Shown: positions 36,829-46,800, numbered from the stretch's first letter. The stretch is DNA of 64,000 nucleotides from Candidatus Zixiibacteriota bacterium (GCA_022571985.1 JACZWU010000001.1:1-64000), one strand, 5' to 3'. Notes: generated from the letters alone by a model not told the origin. Made by a program: numbers and translations.

Positions 36829-37842
36829 TCAGATAGAGCGTCCGACAGCCGAGGCCACAATTTTCAGCTCTTCGACCAGTTTTTCATACTGCTCAATATA
36901 AAGTGTCTGGGCGCCGTCTGAGAAGGCAATTTCGGGGTCATAGTGGGCCTCAATCAAAAGGCCGTCGGCTCCGGCAGCAACTGCGGCTCTGGCCATGGGC
37001 GCAACATGTTTGCGAATGCCGGTGCCATGTGAAGGATCGGCCACAACCGGCAGATGGGTCAAAGTTTTCAATATCGGAATAGCCGAAATGTCCATTGTGT
37101 TACGGGTATAATTTTCGAAGGTACGGATACCTCTTTCACAGAGGATTACTTGATGGTTGCCGCCTGCCAGAATATATTCGGCGGCCATTAGAAGTTCCTG
37201 CAATGTGGCCGACATACCGCGTTTGAGAAGAATTGGTTTGTTTACTTTGCCAAGTTCTTTTAACAATGCGAAATTTTGCATATTGCGGGCGCCGACTTGT
37301 ATCATGTCGACGTATTTTAAGGCCGGCAGAATATCCGCCGAGTCCATTACTTCTGAAACTACCGCCATATTGTGGGTATCACCGGCTTCGCGCAGGTATT
37401 TTAGGCCTTCTTCTCCCAGACCCTGAAAGGAATACGGAGAGGAGCGGGGCTTGTAGGCTCCGCCTCTGAGAACATTTGTGGAAAACGGCTTCAACAGGCC
37501 GCCGATTTTTTTAATCTGGTCCCGCGATTCGATTGAACAGGGACCGGCCATCAGGACGATTTTACTGCCGCCAAATTCAGCATCTTTTACTTTAACTATG
37601 GAGTCTTCCGGACCAAATGTGCGACCGACAAGTTTATATGGCTCGGTGACTCGCAGAACTTCGTGAACGCCGTCCATAACTTCGTAATCTCTGGTGTCGG
37701 CTTGCTGAGTGTCCCCCACTACTCCAAGTAGGGTGCGGTTGCTGCCGGTCGAGCGATGGATATCAAAACCGCGATCAATCAGTTTCTGGCAGACCAGTTC
37801 GATCTGTTCTTTGGTGGCGGTGCTTTGCATTACGATAACCAT
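36829..37842 (-). CDS. DAHP synthase, type I-beta with ferredoxin-like N-terminal domain (copy 2)
   Basis: A close paralogue of the protein at 33062-34078, with the same architecture: regulatory domain 1-70, barrel from about 88. Signatures are [48 protein letters not shown] and [12 protein letters not shown]. Catalytic residues are intact in both, so they probably differ in allosteric control or expression. This copy follows the chorismate mutase gene at the end of the trp block, 9 nt after it. Confidence 0.92.
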   Translation of the reverse strand: MVIVMQSTATKEQIELVCQKLIDRGFDIHRSTGSNRTLLGVVGDTQQADTRDYEVMDGVHEVLRVTEPYKLVGRTFGPEDSIVKVKDAEFGGSKIVLMAGPCSIESRDQIKKIGGLLKPFSTNVLRGGAYKPRSSPYSFQGLGEEGLKYLREAGDTHNMAVVSEVMDSADILPALKYVDMIQVGARNMQNFALLKELGKVNKPILLKRGMSATLQELLMAAEYILAGGNHQVILCERGIRTFENYTRNTMDISAIPILKTLTHLPVVADPSHGTGIRKHVAPMARAAVAAGADGLLIEAHYDPEIAFSDGAQTLYIEQYEKLVEELKIVASAVGRSI

Positions 37843-37851
37843 AGCAGCTCT

Positions 37852-38142
37852 TTACTTCTCTTTCTTGTTATAGACTTGAGTTCGCTCCAGCCGGCGCGAT
37901 TCATCTATAATCCGCTCAAATAAGCGTACAACGGCGTCCGGCGTCAACGGTCCGGGATTTTTTTCAGTCAGCGAGACAAATATATCTCTTTCACGTTCCG
38001 GGTCGAACAGTTTCTTTCCCTGATCCTTTTTGATTCGAGCAAGATCTATGACAAGATTGGCCCTTCTGTTAAAAAGAAACAACAGTTCGATATCTATCGA
38101 ATTAATTTCTTCTCTGAATTCTTTTAAATCTTTTTTAGCCAT
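37852..38142 (-). CDS. Chorismate mutase (AroQ class)
   Basis: A 96-residue all-helical chorismate mutase, turning chorismate into prephenate. Recognised from LKEFREEINSIDIELLFLFNRRANLVIDLARIK and the D-P-E-RE motif (FDPERERDIF). It shares one base with trpA and precedes DAHP synthase. In several bacteria these two proteins form a complex that brings feedback control; that could hold here. Confidence 0.9.
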   Translation of the reverse strand: MAKKDLKEFREEINSIDIELLFLFNRRANLVIDLARIKKDQGKKLFDPERERDIFVSLTEKNPGPLTPDAVVRLFERIIDESRRLERTQVYNKKEK

Positions 38143-38927
38143 TAAATTGCCCTGCGAACCGAACTCAAAAATCTGGCCGCATCTTTTACGCCTCGCGATT
38201 TGCTGCTGGCATTTCGTATCAGCGAAATCAATTTTGAACCGATTACCACGCCGTCACTATATTTGCAAAACCGTCTGGCTGTTTCTGGCGAAGAAACGCC
38301 AAATCCTGCCACAAATTTCTTTTTTAGAACCTCTCCCAGTCCTTTCAAGTAGTTATCGGTATCTCTGCCGAAAACCTTGCCGGTCCCGGTTACACCGGTT
38401 ACGGTGACAGCGTAGACAAAATCCGAGCAGGATTTTTCTATCTTCTTCAGGCGAGCTTTGTCTGTGGTCGGGGCGACTAAGAAAATTGTAGAGATGTTAT
38501 GCTTAGCCGCATATCGTTTAAAATCTGAAGCTTCAGATACAGGCAGGTCCGGGATTATCAAGCCGTCAACACCTGCAGCAGTAGCATCTTTCATAAATTG
38601 CTTTTCGCCGTAGCTTAAAACAGGATTGTAGTAGCCCATTAAAATAAGCGGTATTTCGCTGGTTTTTCTGATTTGCTCTACGATTTTCAGAGTCTTGTGC
38701 AGCGTCATTCCTTTTTTGAGAGCATGATACGATGAAAACTGAACTTCTGCTCCGTCGGCCAGCGGATCAGAAAACGGAAAGCCTATCTCTATCATATCGC
38801 AACCAGAATCTACCGCCGCTATGATAAGTTCTACTGTCGTTTTCGTATCAGGGAATCCGGCCGTAATAAACGGAATCAGAAGCTTCTGCTTTTTATTCTG
38901 CTTTATATATGAGCGAATGCGGTTCAA
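38142..38927 (-). CDS. trpA: Tryptophan synthase alpha chain
   Basis: Releases indole from indole-3-glycerol phosphate. Catalytic Glu in IEIGFPFSDPLADG (about 47-60), Asp in GVDGLIIPDLP, and phosphate-binding GFGVSSPE. Length 261. Follows trpB by 3 nt. Confidence 0.95.
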   Translation of the reverse strand: MNRIRSYIKQNKKQKLLIPFITAGFPDTKTTVELIIAAVDSGCDMIEIGFPFSDPLADGAEVQFSSYHALKKGMTLHKTLKIVEQIRKTSEIPLILMGYYNPVLSYGEKQFMKDATAAGVDGLIIPDLPVSEASDFKRYAAKHNISTIFLVAPTTDKARLKKIEKSCSDFVYAVTVTGVTGTGKVFGRDTDNYLKGLGEVLKKKFVAGFGVSSPETARRFCKYSDGVVIGSKLISLIRNASSKSRGVKDAARFLSSVRRAI

Positions 38928-38930
38928 CTT

Positions 38931-40130
38931 TCAGTCCTTGTCATTCTCAGAAAAGTTTGCCATATCTTTGTCACCGCGTCCTGAAAGGCAGACTACTACC
39001 TTTTGTCTGACTTTGAACTTTTTCTTATTAGCAATCAAATAGGCCAGAGCATGTGCTGTCTCTAACGCCGGAATTATCCCTTCGAGTTTTGAAACTAACT
39101 CAAAGGCCGCCAGTGCCTGTTTATCGGTCGCGCTGACATATTTCACCCGTCCCGAATCGCTCAAGGCTGAATGTTCCGGTCCGACTCCGGGGTAATCCAG
39201 TCCGGCGGATATGGAATGCGGCAGAATTATCTGGCCGTCGTCGTCATATACCAGGTAGCTGTAAGAGCCGTGGAGAACGCCCGGTTTTCCTTTAGACAGA
39301 GTGGCGGCATGCCGGCCGGAATTTAGTCCATGCCCGGCTGCTTCGACTCCTATCAGTTGGACCGATTTTTCGCTTATGAATGTGTCAAAGATGCCAATAG
39401 CGTTGGAGCCTCCGCCCACGCAGGCTATTATAACATCGGGGAGTCTGCTAAATTTTTCCTTACACTGTCGCTTGGTTTCTTTGCCGATTATTGACTGAAA
39501 ATCGCGTACTAACATCGGATAGGGATGTGGCCCGACTACCGAGCCTATAATATAAAAGGTCGAGCGGATGTTTGTCACCCAGTCGCGCATCGCCTGGCTG
39601 GTAGCATCTTTTAGAGTTTTCGAGCCCGATTCTACTGTGATAACTTGAGCTCCCAGGAGTTTTATTTTCTCGACATTGGGCGCCTGCCTCTTTATATCCA
39701 CGGCTCCCATATAGATGATGCACTCCATTCCGAAACGGGCACAAACTGTGGCAGTAGCCAGGCCGTGTTGTCCGGCGCCGGTTTCGGCAATTATCCGTTT
39801 TTTACCCATATGCTGGGCCAGAAGAATCTGTCCGATCGTATTATTAATTTTGTGAGCGCCGGTATGGTTTAAGTCCTCACGTTTGAAATAAATTTTGGGG
39901 CCACTCAGAAATGCCGTAAATCTCTCAGCAAAATAGAGCGGGCTGGGGCGGCCGACAAAATCCGAGAGGTAGCCTCGCAGTTCAGTCAGAAACGACTCGT
40001 CTTTCTTGAGCTTTCGGTATGATATCTCAAGTTCGGCCAGAGCCTGCATTACTGTCTCAGGAACATACTGTCCGCCATAGGGGCCGAAGCGGCCTTTTCT
40101 ATCAGGGCCTCTTTTAACTCTTTGTGCCAT
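38931..40130 (-). CDS. trpB: Tryptophan synthase beta chain
   Basis: PLP enzyme joining indole and serine. The PLP lysine is in [15 protein letters not shown] (about 82-96), the phosphate loop is GGGSNAIG, and [12 protein letters not shown] opens the fold. Length 399 with the [10 protein letters not shown] (COMM-domain-like) segment of TrpB1. Overlaps trpF by 17 nt. Confidence 0.96.
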   Translation of the reverse strand: MAQRVKRGPDRKGRFGPYGGQYVPETVMQALAELEISYRKLKKDESFLTELRGYLSDFVGRPSPLYFAERFTAFLSGPKIYFKREDLNHTGAHKINNTIGQILLAQHMGKKRIIAETGAGQHGLATATVCARFGMECIIYMGAVDIKRQAPNVEKIKLLGAQVITVESGSKTLKDATSQAMRDWVTNIRSTFYIIGSVVGPHPYPMLVRDFQSIIGKETKRQCKEKFSRLPDVIIACVGGGSNAIGIFDTFISEKSVQLIGVEAAGHGLNSGRHAATLSKGKPGVLHGSYSYLVYDDDGQIILPHSISAGLDYPGVGPEHSALSDSGRVKYVSATDKQALAAFELVSKLEGIIPALETAHALAYLIANKKKFKVRQKVVVCLSGRGDKDMANFSENDKD

Positions 40131-40755
40131 ATCTGATTCTATTGCATATACTAAAGAACTGCTTTAGCTTCTTTGCTGATTTATTACCAGGAGAAATTTC
40201 AACCCCCGAGTTAACATCTACTATAATGGGGCTGAAAATTCTCAATCCCTCTAAAACATTGTCGGCAGAGATACCGCCGGACAGCATAAGATTTGGAATT
40301 GCAGGTTTTGGTCTGATATTCCAGTCAAATCTCTGGCCGGTTCCTCCGGGCTTACTAATCGTGCTGTTATCTAACTGGACAATATCTGCGGAGCAAGCCC
40401 GTATTTTCTTGTAGTCCGATTTGCTGTCAATATGATAAGCGGTAATAACTCTATGACCTGACTTCTGGAGTTTTTTAATTGTAGAATTGCTGGTTTTTCC
40501 ATGGAGCTGAAGGTAGTCGAGTTTGAGACGGTCGGCAGTTTTAAGCAGCGTTTCCAAATCTGCATCTACAAAAACGCCCACTCGGTCTATCGTAGCAGGA
40601 ATCTTCTCAATGATTTTTCCGGCAGCAGTAGCAGAAATATACCTTGGTGATTTATTATAAAATATAAAGCCGAGCATATCGGCTCCGAGTCTGGCCGCCA
40701 GTAGAGCATCTCTTTCGCGGGTTATGCCGCAGACTTTTATTTGAAAGTGCTTCAT
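40114..40755 (-). CDS. trpF: Phosphoribosylanthranilate isomerase
   Basis: TIM-barrel isomerase of the tryptophan pathway. Catalytic Cys in [13 protein letters not shown] (6-18), and Asp in the central VQLDN segment; [10 protein letters not shown] and DVNSGVE bind phosphate. Length 213. Overlaps trpC by 4 nt and trpB by 17 nt. Confidence 0.94.
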   Translation of the reverse strand: MKHFQIKVCGITRERDALLAARLGADMLGFIFYNKSPRYISATAAGKIIEKIPATIDRVGVFVDADLETLLKTADRLKLDYLQLHGKTSNSTIKKLQKSGHRVITAYHIDSKSDYKKIRACSADIVQLDNSTISKPGGTGQRFDWNIRPKPAIPNLMLSGGISADNVLEGLRIFSPIIVDVNSGVEISPGNKSAKKLKQFFSICNRIRYGTKS

Positions 40756-41531
40756 GCTGATTTCAGGGACTTTAAAAGGTTTACCGGGTCGGTTGATTTT
40801 ATCAGGGCTTCACCGATTAAGAAGCAGTTGTAGCCGAACTCTTTTAAGCATCTGATATCGGCCGGTTCAAAAATTCCTGATTCTGCAATTTTTATGATAT
40901 CATCAGGAATTACAGCGCTCATTGTTTCGGCGGTTTCTAACGAAACTGAAAAATCTTTCAGGTTGCGGTTGTTGACTCCGATTATTTGGGCGCCGCAGTC
41001 AATCGCAATTTTGGCTTCATCGCTTGTATGAACCTCTACTATGACGTCAAGGCCGCAATTTTCTGCGAGCCTTATCATGCTCTCAATTTCATCTGCTTTA
41101 AGAAGGCTCACAATTAGCAGGACCGCGTCTGCTTGTTTGAGTCTGGCGAATCGTATCTGGAACGGATCAATTATGAATTCCTTATACAATACTGGAAGCC
41201 CCGTTACAGTTTTTGCTTTTCTCACATATTCGGGTGAACCCTGAAAATATTTTTTGTCAACCAGTACCGAAAGTGCGGCCGCCCCTCCTTCGCGATAAGA
41301 AACCGCAATCTTTTCAACATCAAAGTTTTTAATCAAGACGCCTTTGGATGGGGACGCTTTCTTAAGTTCAGCAATAATATTGACTTTGTCATTGTTTGCT
41401 ATGGAGGCTTTGAAATCAAGTCTGACGTTTGACATTATTTCTTCCTCAATCTCACTCATAGTAAGTTCTGCTTTGAGCTGTGCCACTTCAATTCTTTTGT
41501 GGGCTGCTATTTCCTCTAGGATATTTGTCAA
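40752..41531 (-). CDS. trpC: Indole-3-glycerol phosphate synthase
   Basis: TIM-barrel decarboxylase/cyclase. Signatures are IIAELKKASPSKG (about 50-62), LYKEFIIDPFQI, VEVHTSDEA, IGVNNRNLKDF and IAESGI. Length 259. It overlaps the MFS gene by 4 nt and trpF by 4 nt; not fused to trpF. Confidence 0.95.
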   Translation of the reverse strand: MTNILEEIAAHKRIEVAQLKAELTMSEIEEEIMSNVRLDFKASIANNDKVNIIAELKKASPSKGVLIKNFDVEKIAVSYREGGAAALSVLVDKKYFQGSPEYVRKAKTVTGLPVLYKEFIIDPFQIRFARLKQADAVLLIVSLLKADEIESMIRLAENCGLDVIVEVHTSDEAKIAIDCGAQIIGVNNRNLKDFSVSLETAETMSAVIPDDIIKIAESGIFEPADIRCLKEFGYNCFLIGEALIKSTDPVNLLKSLKSA

Positions 41532-42853
41532 CTGATTGCCTCGCGCACCAGAGTCCAGCGTTGTTTTCCATTCTGCCTGGTCTCTACATTTTTAAATAGT
41601 GAGTAGAATATCAGGGTCGACAGTAAGTAAATCACAATTGTAATATTGATAGTCACAGTATATCCGAAATTTTCAATGAGCACTCCCCCAAATGCCGACG
41701 ATATCATCATAGCCGAGGTCCAGGCCACGATTAACAGAGCGCTGACCAGCCCCTGTTCAGACTTCTCAGACAGTTCCATGGCCAGGTTTGTTATTATCGG
41801 CACACCGATATTCATAAGGCCGGCTCTTAACACAAAGGCCAGCAGCACCAGCGGCAGAAAATCGCTGTAAGAAAGAATTAACATAAACGGAATTGAAGAG
41901 AGCTGGGCTGTTACAACCGCTCTGACCAGCCCTATTTTTTTAGCCATAACAGGTCCGATCATAATGCCGACTAACATTACCAGATGTGCCAGGAAATAAA
42001 AGAATGTAATGCGGTCAGGCGGCTGACTGAATCTATCTCTGAAATAGAGATTTAAAAAGGGAATAATAAGTCCGGCGCCAAGTCCCACTATAAAATTTGC
42101 AATGGTAATTTTAAAATAAAAGCCACCTCTTTTTCTGAATTGATTCAGATCGAACGAGATTTTGCTTTCCTCAGCCGAAGGCGGATTTGCTTTGACCATC
42201 GAAAACGGAATCAAAGCCAGGATGCTGGCCACTACTCCCAGATACAAGGTATAGCGATAGCCAGATATGATGTCTCCGGTAAAATCTGTCAGCATAATAA
42301 CAAGTGTTCCTGAGAACAGGGAGCCGACCATTCCTGCCAGCAGCATCATCCCGAACGAAAGTGAAAACAGGTGGGTTCTCTCAACTGAAGTAGAATTTCT
42401 CATATAGAAAGGTCCGCTGGCTACACGAAAGAAGGCAAAGGACATGCCGGTCAAAAGGGAAAAACCCATAAGCAAAACGAGTTCATCCATGGTTGTAATA
42501 AAATAACTGAAGCCAGCCATCATAATACAGCCTGTTAACAAAAGCGGTTTGAGCTTTACCCGGCTCAGAATTATTGCCACCGGAATAGCCAGTAATGTTG
42601 CACCAAGAGCTCTGGCTGAGATAACCAGACCTATCTGACTTTCAGCAAAACCTAACTCTTTCAGATAGAGATTTAAGAGCAGCTGAAAAACATGAAAATT
42701 TACCCCCATCAAGAACGAGCCAATTAAATAGAGTCTGGCGTTGCGGGAAAACATCCGGAGAATGTTCAGATATGAAACGATTCCGCCACGGCTGCGCTGC
42801 CAGAAATTTTGCTGTTTTTCTGCAACTTTTATTTCTTCTGTTGTATGATTCAT
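41528..42853 (-). CDS. MFS transporter embedded in the trp operon
   Basis: A 441-residue protein with 12 predicted helices of the major facilitator superfamily. Landmarks are FLMGVNFHVFQLLLNLYLKELGF in helix 1 and ISARALGATLLAIPVAIILSRVKLKPLLL at helices 2-3. It lies between trpD and trpC, sharing 1 nt with trpD and 4 nt with trpC, so it must be co-translated with Trp enzymes. Transport of tryptophan, a pathway intermediate or an aromatic analogue is a fair inference, but the family does not reveal the substrate. Confidence 0.85.
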   Translation of the reverse strand: MNHTTEEIKVAEKQQNFWQRSRGGIVSYLNILRMFSRNARLYLIGSFLMGVNFHVFQLLLNLYLKELGFAESQIGLVISARALGATLLAIPVAIILSRVKLKPLLLTGCIMMAGFSYFITTMDELVLLMGFSLLTGMSFAFFRVASGPFYMRNSTSVERTHLFSLSFGMMLLAGMVGSLFSGTLVIMLTDFTGDIISGYRYTLYLGVVASILALIPFSMVKANPPSAEESKISFDLNQFRKRGGFYFKITIANFIVGLGAGLIIPFLNLYFRDRFSQPPDRITFFYFLAHLVMLVGIMIGPVMAKKIGLVRAVVTAQLSSIPFMLILSYSDFLPLVLLAFVLRAGLMNIGVPIITNLAMELSEKSEQGLVSALLIVAWTSAMMISSAFGGVLIENFGYTVTINITIVIYLLSTLIFYSLFKNVETRQNGKQRWTLVREAIS

Positions 42854-43863
42854 TAAATTTGTTTGGTGGCCTTTATCCAGCTTTGGAATTTCTGTTTAGC
42901 TGCTCCCCAGTCGATAGCGTCCCGGGCTGCTGAAACACCATCCCAGATTGTATCAGCTTTGCCCGCCACATAAATCAGCGCCCCGGCATTAAATAAAACA
43001 GCTTCGCGATAACTGGTATCCTCACCCTCAAGAATATCGTTTAATATTTTAAGATTGTGATTGGCATCTCCGCCTGCTAAGGATTCCGAGGGATAAGTAG
43101 TAAGTCCTACTTCAAGCGGGGTTATAGTTCTGCTGTTTATTTCGCCGTCTTTTAGTTCCAGGAAATCTGTCGGCGCGCAAACAGAAAATTCGTCCATGCC
43201 GTCACGCGAGTGGACGACCAGTACGTGTTCTGATTCTAAGAGTTTCATTACTTCGGCTACCAGCTTCATCAGAAATTGATCGTAAACACCTATGACCTGT
43301 CTTTTAACTCCGGCCGGATTTGTCATTGGTCCCAGGATATTAAATACGGTTCTGATGCCCAGTTCTTTTCGAGGTGCAGCGGCATATTTCATGGCCGGAT
43401 GAAAACGAGGTGCAAACATGAAACCAAACTGCAGCTCGTTTATGTTTTTCTCTACCACGTTTATGCCGGGATCAATTTTGGCGCCGCTGGCTTCTAAAAT
43501 ATCTGCCGAGCCGCAAGCCGAACTTACCGAACGGTTGCCGTGCTTGGCGACGGTGACACTGGCAGCCGAAGCTACTATAGCCGCCGCAGTTGAAATATTG
43601 AAACTGTTTGAGCCGTCACCGCCTGTGCCGCAGCCATCGACAGCGTTCTTGTCATCTATTTCAATCTTAACCGAATGCTTACGCATCGCTTGGGCAAAAC
43701 CGGCTACTTCTTCGGCGGTCTCCCCTTTTAATTTCAGCGCCACCAAAAAACCTGCTATCTGTGCCGGAGTCGCTTCATTCTGCATCATGATTTCCATTAC
43801 TCTGGAAGCTTCTTCCTGGAAGAGGTTTTCTTTTGAAACTACTCTTTTTATAAACTCTTGCAT
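42853..43863 (-). CDS. trpD: Anthranilate phosphoribosyltransferase
   Basis: Adds phosphoribosyl to anthranilate. Signatures are GCGTGGDGSNSFNIST (about 78-93), KHGNRSVSSACGSAD, and FNILGPMTNPA (about 176-186). Length 336, not fused to trpG. It follows trpG by 2 nt and shares its stop base with the MFS start. Confidence 0.95.
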   Translation of the reverse strand: MQEFIKRVVSKENLFQEEASRVMEIMMQNEATPAQIAGFLVALKLKGETAEEVAGFAQAMRKHSVKIEIDDKNAVDGCGTGGDGSNSFNISTAAAIVASAASVTVAKHGNRSVSSACGSADILEASGAKIDPGINVVEKNINELQFGFMFAPRFHPAMKYAAAPRKELGIRTVFNILGPMTNPAGVKRQVIGVYDQFLMKLVAEVMKLLESEHVLVVHSRDGMDEFSVCAPTDFLELKDGEINSRTITPLEVGLTTYPSESLAGGDANHNLKILNDILEGEDTSYREAVLFNAGALIYVAGKADTIWDGVSAARDAIDWGAAKQKFQSWIKATKQI

Positions 43864-43865
43864 AG

Positions 43866-44429
43866 CTACACGCTTTTCAAAAAATTGTTTAATATGTTTT
43901 TGCCTTGTGAAGTCAGTATCGATTCCGGATGAAACTGCACTCCATAAAGCTTCTTCTCTTTATTTTCAACAGCCATGACTGTTTTGTCAGCCCAGGCTGT
44001 AATCGTAAAACTTTTGGGAATAGTGTCACGTTCAACTATTAGTGAATGATAGCGGGTAGCAGTAAACGGTGACGGCACCTGCTTGAACAAAGTAGAATTA
44101 TCATGCGAAATTTCGGATGTCTTTCCATGCATGAGAACCGGGGCATAGCCGATAGTCGCCCCGTTAACCTGAGCAATTGACTGATGCCCCAGGCATACTC
44201 CAAGAATTGGAACGGAGCCGGCCATTTGTTCTACCAATTCATTCATGATACCGGCGTTCTCGGGCCTGCCCGGGCCGGGAGAGAGTACGATCGATTTTGG
44301 TTCAAGCTTTTTAATTTTTGAAACAGTTATCTTATCGTTTCGAAATACTCTGATATCTGCCCCCAGTTCGCTGAGATACTGAACCAGATTATAGGTGAAT
44401 GAATCATAATTATCTAAGAGCAGCAGCAA
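43866..44429 (-). CDS. trpG: Anthranilate synthase glutamine amidotransferase component
   Basis: Class I glutamine amidotransferase supplying ammonia to TrpE. Catalytic triad: Cys in ILGVCLGHQSIAQ, and His/Glu in VQFHPESILT. Opening LLLLDNYDSFTYNLVQYL is typical of TrpG/PabA. Could also serve folate synthesis, as no separate PabA is seen here. Length 187; 3 nt after trpE. Confidence 0.94.
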   Translation of the reverse strand: MLLLLDNYDSFTYNLVQYLSELGADIRVFRNDKITVSKIKKLEPKSIVLSPGPGRPENAGIMNELVEQMAGSVPILGVCLGHQSIAQVNGATIGYAPVLMHGKTSEISHDNSTLFKQVPSPFTATRYHSLIVERDTIPKSFTITAWADKTVMAVENKEKKLYGVQFHPESILTSQGKNILNNFLKSV

Positions 44430-44432
44430 AAC

Positions 44433-45896
44433 TTAATTCTCCCCTGTCACGGCCTGTATCGCCGCGCGAGCTTTGGACTCAGTTTCACTGAACTCACGGG
44501 ACGGTTTGGAATCAGCAACAATACCGGCGCCGGCCTGTATGTAATACTTGTTACCCTTTTTAACTAAAGTGCGGATAGCTATGCAGGAATCCAGATTTCC
44601 CCAAAAATCCAGATAGGCGATTGAACCGGCATAAATTCCGCGGCGCTCGGTTTCGAGCTCATCGATTATTTCCATAGCGCGTATTTTCGGCGCTCCGGAA
44701 ACCGTACCGGCCGGAAAACAGGCGAAGTGTCCGTCTATAGGTTTATGTTTTCTGTTTATTTCTCCTACTACTGAGCTGACAATATGAATAACGTGCGAAT
44801 ATTTCTCAATAATCATATTATCTTTTACTTTAACAGTCGCAGTTTTACTCACCCGGCCAACATCATTTCTGCCAAGATCGAGCAGCATGGTATGCTCGGA
44901 CAATTCCTTTTTGTCAGCCAGTAAGTCTGCAATCAACCTGGCGTCTTCCGCTTCGTTTTTGCCTCTGGGTCTGGTACCGGCAATGGGACGCGTTTCAATG
45001 ATATCTTTTTCAATGCGGACCATCATCTCCGGCGAAGAACCAACTACCGCGTTGTTACCAAAATTCAAAAGGAACATATAAGGAGAAGGATTTATTCGTC
45101 TCAGGCGGCGATAAACATTTAGTGCCGAACTGTTTGATTTTATTTCCCATCTTTGCGACAAAACAACCTGATAGATGTCGCCCTCTTTAATATAGCGCTT
45201 GGCTTTACGGACATTGTTTACAAATGTCTGCTTAGATGTATGAGCGATAACTTTGCCGGCCTTTTTATTGTCGTTTTTTCTGGCGCTAAGAGGCAGCGGC
45301 ATGGTTAGTTTCCTGACAGATTGTCTGATCCATCTGGTGGCCTCGTCATATTGCTGTCTGAGCGTTTTTTGGGAATCGCCTGTTACTAAATTTGCGATGA
45401 CAAGTATTTCCTGCTTGAGGTGGTCAAAGGCGATTATGTGGCTGTAAAGAGATAGTCTCATATCGGGCAGGCCGATTGTGTCATTATTATTATCAGGTAT
45501 CTTCTCAACCCAGCGGATAGTGTCATAGGCGAAATAGCCGACTCCCCCACCGGTGAAACGCGGCAGACCCGGTACTTTTACCGGTCGATACTTTTTGAAA
45601 AGATTTCTGATAAACGGTATTGGTTTTTCGCTTACGTTTCGAATATTTCTGCCCCTGCGAACTGTGAGGTTGTCGCCGGAACTTTCTACTACAAGGTATG
45701 GATCGAAGCCTAAGAACGAATAACGGGCAAGTTTCTCGCCGCCTTCGATAGATTCCAAAAGGAAACTTTCTTTTTTATCAGCAGCAAGTTTCATAAAAGC
45801 TGAAACAGGAGTATCTAAGTCGGCCGGAATTTTTTCAAATACCGGCACAACATTGCCTCGACTGCTTAATTCCCGGGCTTTCTTAAAATTAATCAT
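44433..45896 (-). CDS. trpE: Anthranilate synthase component I
   Basis: Converts chorismate to anthranilate. The N-terminal feedback region includes the LLES motif (SFLLESIEGGEKLARYSFLG, about 45-64), which in relatives binds tryptophan. The catalytic C-terminal half has IETRPIAGTRPRG, GTVSGAPKIRAMEIID and QAGAGIVADSKP. Length 487. Overlaps the dapF-like gene by 4 nt, so both lie behind the attenuator at 46781-46886. Confidence 0.95.
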   Translation of the reverse strand: MINFKKARELSSRGNVVPVFEKIPADLDTPVSAFMKLAADKKESFLLESIEGGEKLARYSFLGFDPYLVVESSGDNLTVRRGRNIRNVSEKPIPFIRNLFKKYRPVKVPGLPRFTGGGVGYFAYDTIRWVEKIPDNNNDTIGLPDMRLSLYSHIIAFDHLKQEILVIANLVTGDSQKTLRQQYDEATRWIRQSVRKLTMPLPLSARKNDNKKAGKVIAHTSKQTFVNNVRKAKRYIKEGDIYQVVLSQRWEIKSNSSALNVYRRLRRINPSPYMFLLNFGNNAVVGSSPEMMVRIEKDIIETRPIAGTRPRGKNEAEDARLIADLLADKKELSEHTMLLDLGRNDVGRVSKTATVKVKDNMIIEKYSHVIHIVSSVVGEINRKHKPIDGHFACFPAGTVSGAPKIRAMEIIDELETERRGIYAGSIAYLDFWGNLDSCIAIRTLVKKGNKYYIQAGAGIVADSKPSREFSETESKARAAIQAVTGEN

Positions 45897-46735
45897 CGTG
45901 ACTCAAATGTTCCTTCACAAATAAATTCGGCAGGTCCGCTTATTTCAATGATATCGTCAGATTCTCTCCAGTTCACCTCTATTTCTCCTGTTTCAAATAC
46001 TACTGTACACTTGCGTTCTGCTACTCCCAGCATAACTGAAGCTGCTACCGCCGCTGCCGCACCCGTACCAGATGAAGCAGTCGGGCCGACCCCTCTTTCC
46101 CAGTCAGCTACCTGCAGTTTCTTTGAAGAGACAACTTTGACAAACTCCACATTAGTGCCGTTCGGAAACATCTTATGATTTTCTATATCGGACCCTATTT
46201 GCTGCCAGTCGAATTCGAAATTATCTGTAAACAAAACCGTGTGCGGATTACCAAGCGACAAGCAGGTCACCGGAAATTTTGTACCACCAAGGTCTAATGG
46301 TGAGTTTATCATAAATTGAGATTTGGATTTGACCGGAACTTTCGATGTATCAAAGCTTGGCGTGCCTATTTCGGTAGTCAGCATTGCTCCGAGTTTTGTT
46401 TTACTGACAAGAGTTACTTTGCTTTCTGCTTCGCTCATACTTATTACAAAGTTTCTTTTTTGGGAATTCTGTCGGTGCAGGTGCAGTCCTGCTATGCGAA
46501 GCCCATTGCCCGATTTTTCGGCCCAGCCGCCATCCGCATTATATACATCAATCGTGACCTTGCCGTTTTTTGTTTTACTTAGGTATAACAGGCCATCGGC
46601 CCCTACACCTTTGTGGCGTTCACAGATTTGTCTGACCATTTCAGGCAGCAACTTTCTGGAGATTTTGTTCCGGGCGCTATCTATCAGAATAAAATCATTG
46701 GACAGGGCGTGGTATTTATAAAATTTAAGCTGCAT
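45893..46735 (-). CDS. DapF-fold protein (diaminopimelate epimerase-like) with both catalytic Cys replaced
   Basis: A 280-residue protein matching DapF along its whole length (opening KFYKYHALSNDF, HKGVGADGLL, SLGNPHTVLF, WERGVGPT). DapF normally uses two cysteines as acid and base, in CGNG and ACGTGA. Here both are serine: S75 in KSGNGLR (codon TCG) and S222 in ASSGTGAAA (codon TCT). It may be a slow epimerase, or have another isomerase role, since the same fold includes PhzF, which acts on a chorismate-derived compound. It is the first gene after the trp attenuator and overlaps trpE by 4 nt. Name dapF should be used with caution. Confidence 0.75.
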   Translation of the reverse strand: MQLKFYKYHALSNDFILIDSARNKISRKLLPEMVRQICERHKGVGADGLLYLSKTKNGKVTIDVYNADGGWAEKSGNGLRIAGLHLHRQNSQKRNFVISMSEAESKVTLVSKTKLGAMLTTEIGTPSFDTSKVPVKSKSQFMINSPLDLGGTKFPVTCLSLGNPHTVLFTDNFEFDWQQIGSDIENHKMFPNGTNVEFVKVVSSKKLQVADWERGVGPTASSGTGAAAAVAASVMLGVAERKCTVVFETGEIEVNWRESDDIIEISGPAEFICEGTFESR

Positions 46736-46774
46736 ATATTTCTTTAGTTAACTTTTCATACACTTTACTTCAAT

Positions 46775-46800
46775 AAAAAAGGTCTGCCATCCGGCAGACC
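46775..46800 (-). terminator. trp attenuator terminator hairpin
   Basis: On the minus strand, an 8-bp perfect stem (arms 46793-46800 and 46781-46788) with a GGAT loop is followed by six T (46775-46780). An upstream segment (46830-46840, inside the leader reading frame) can pair for 11 bp, three of them G-U, with 46786-46796. That pairing would consume the terminator loop and part of both arms, so the two structures are mutually exclusive. Confidence 0.88.
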
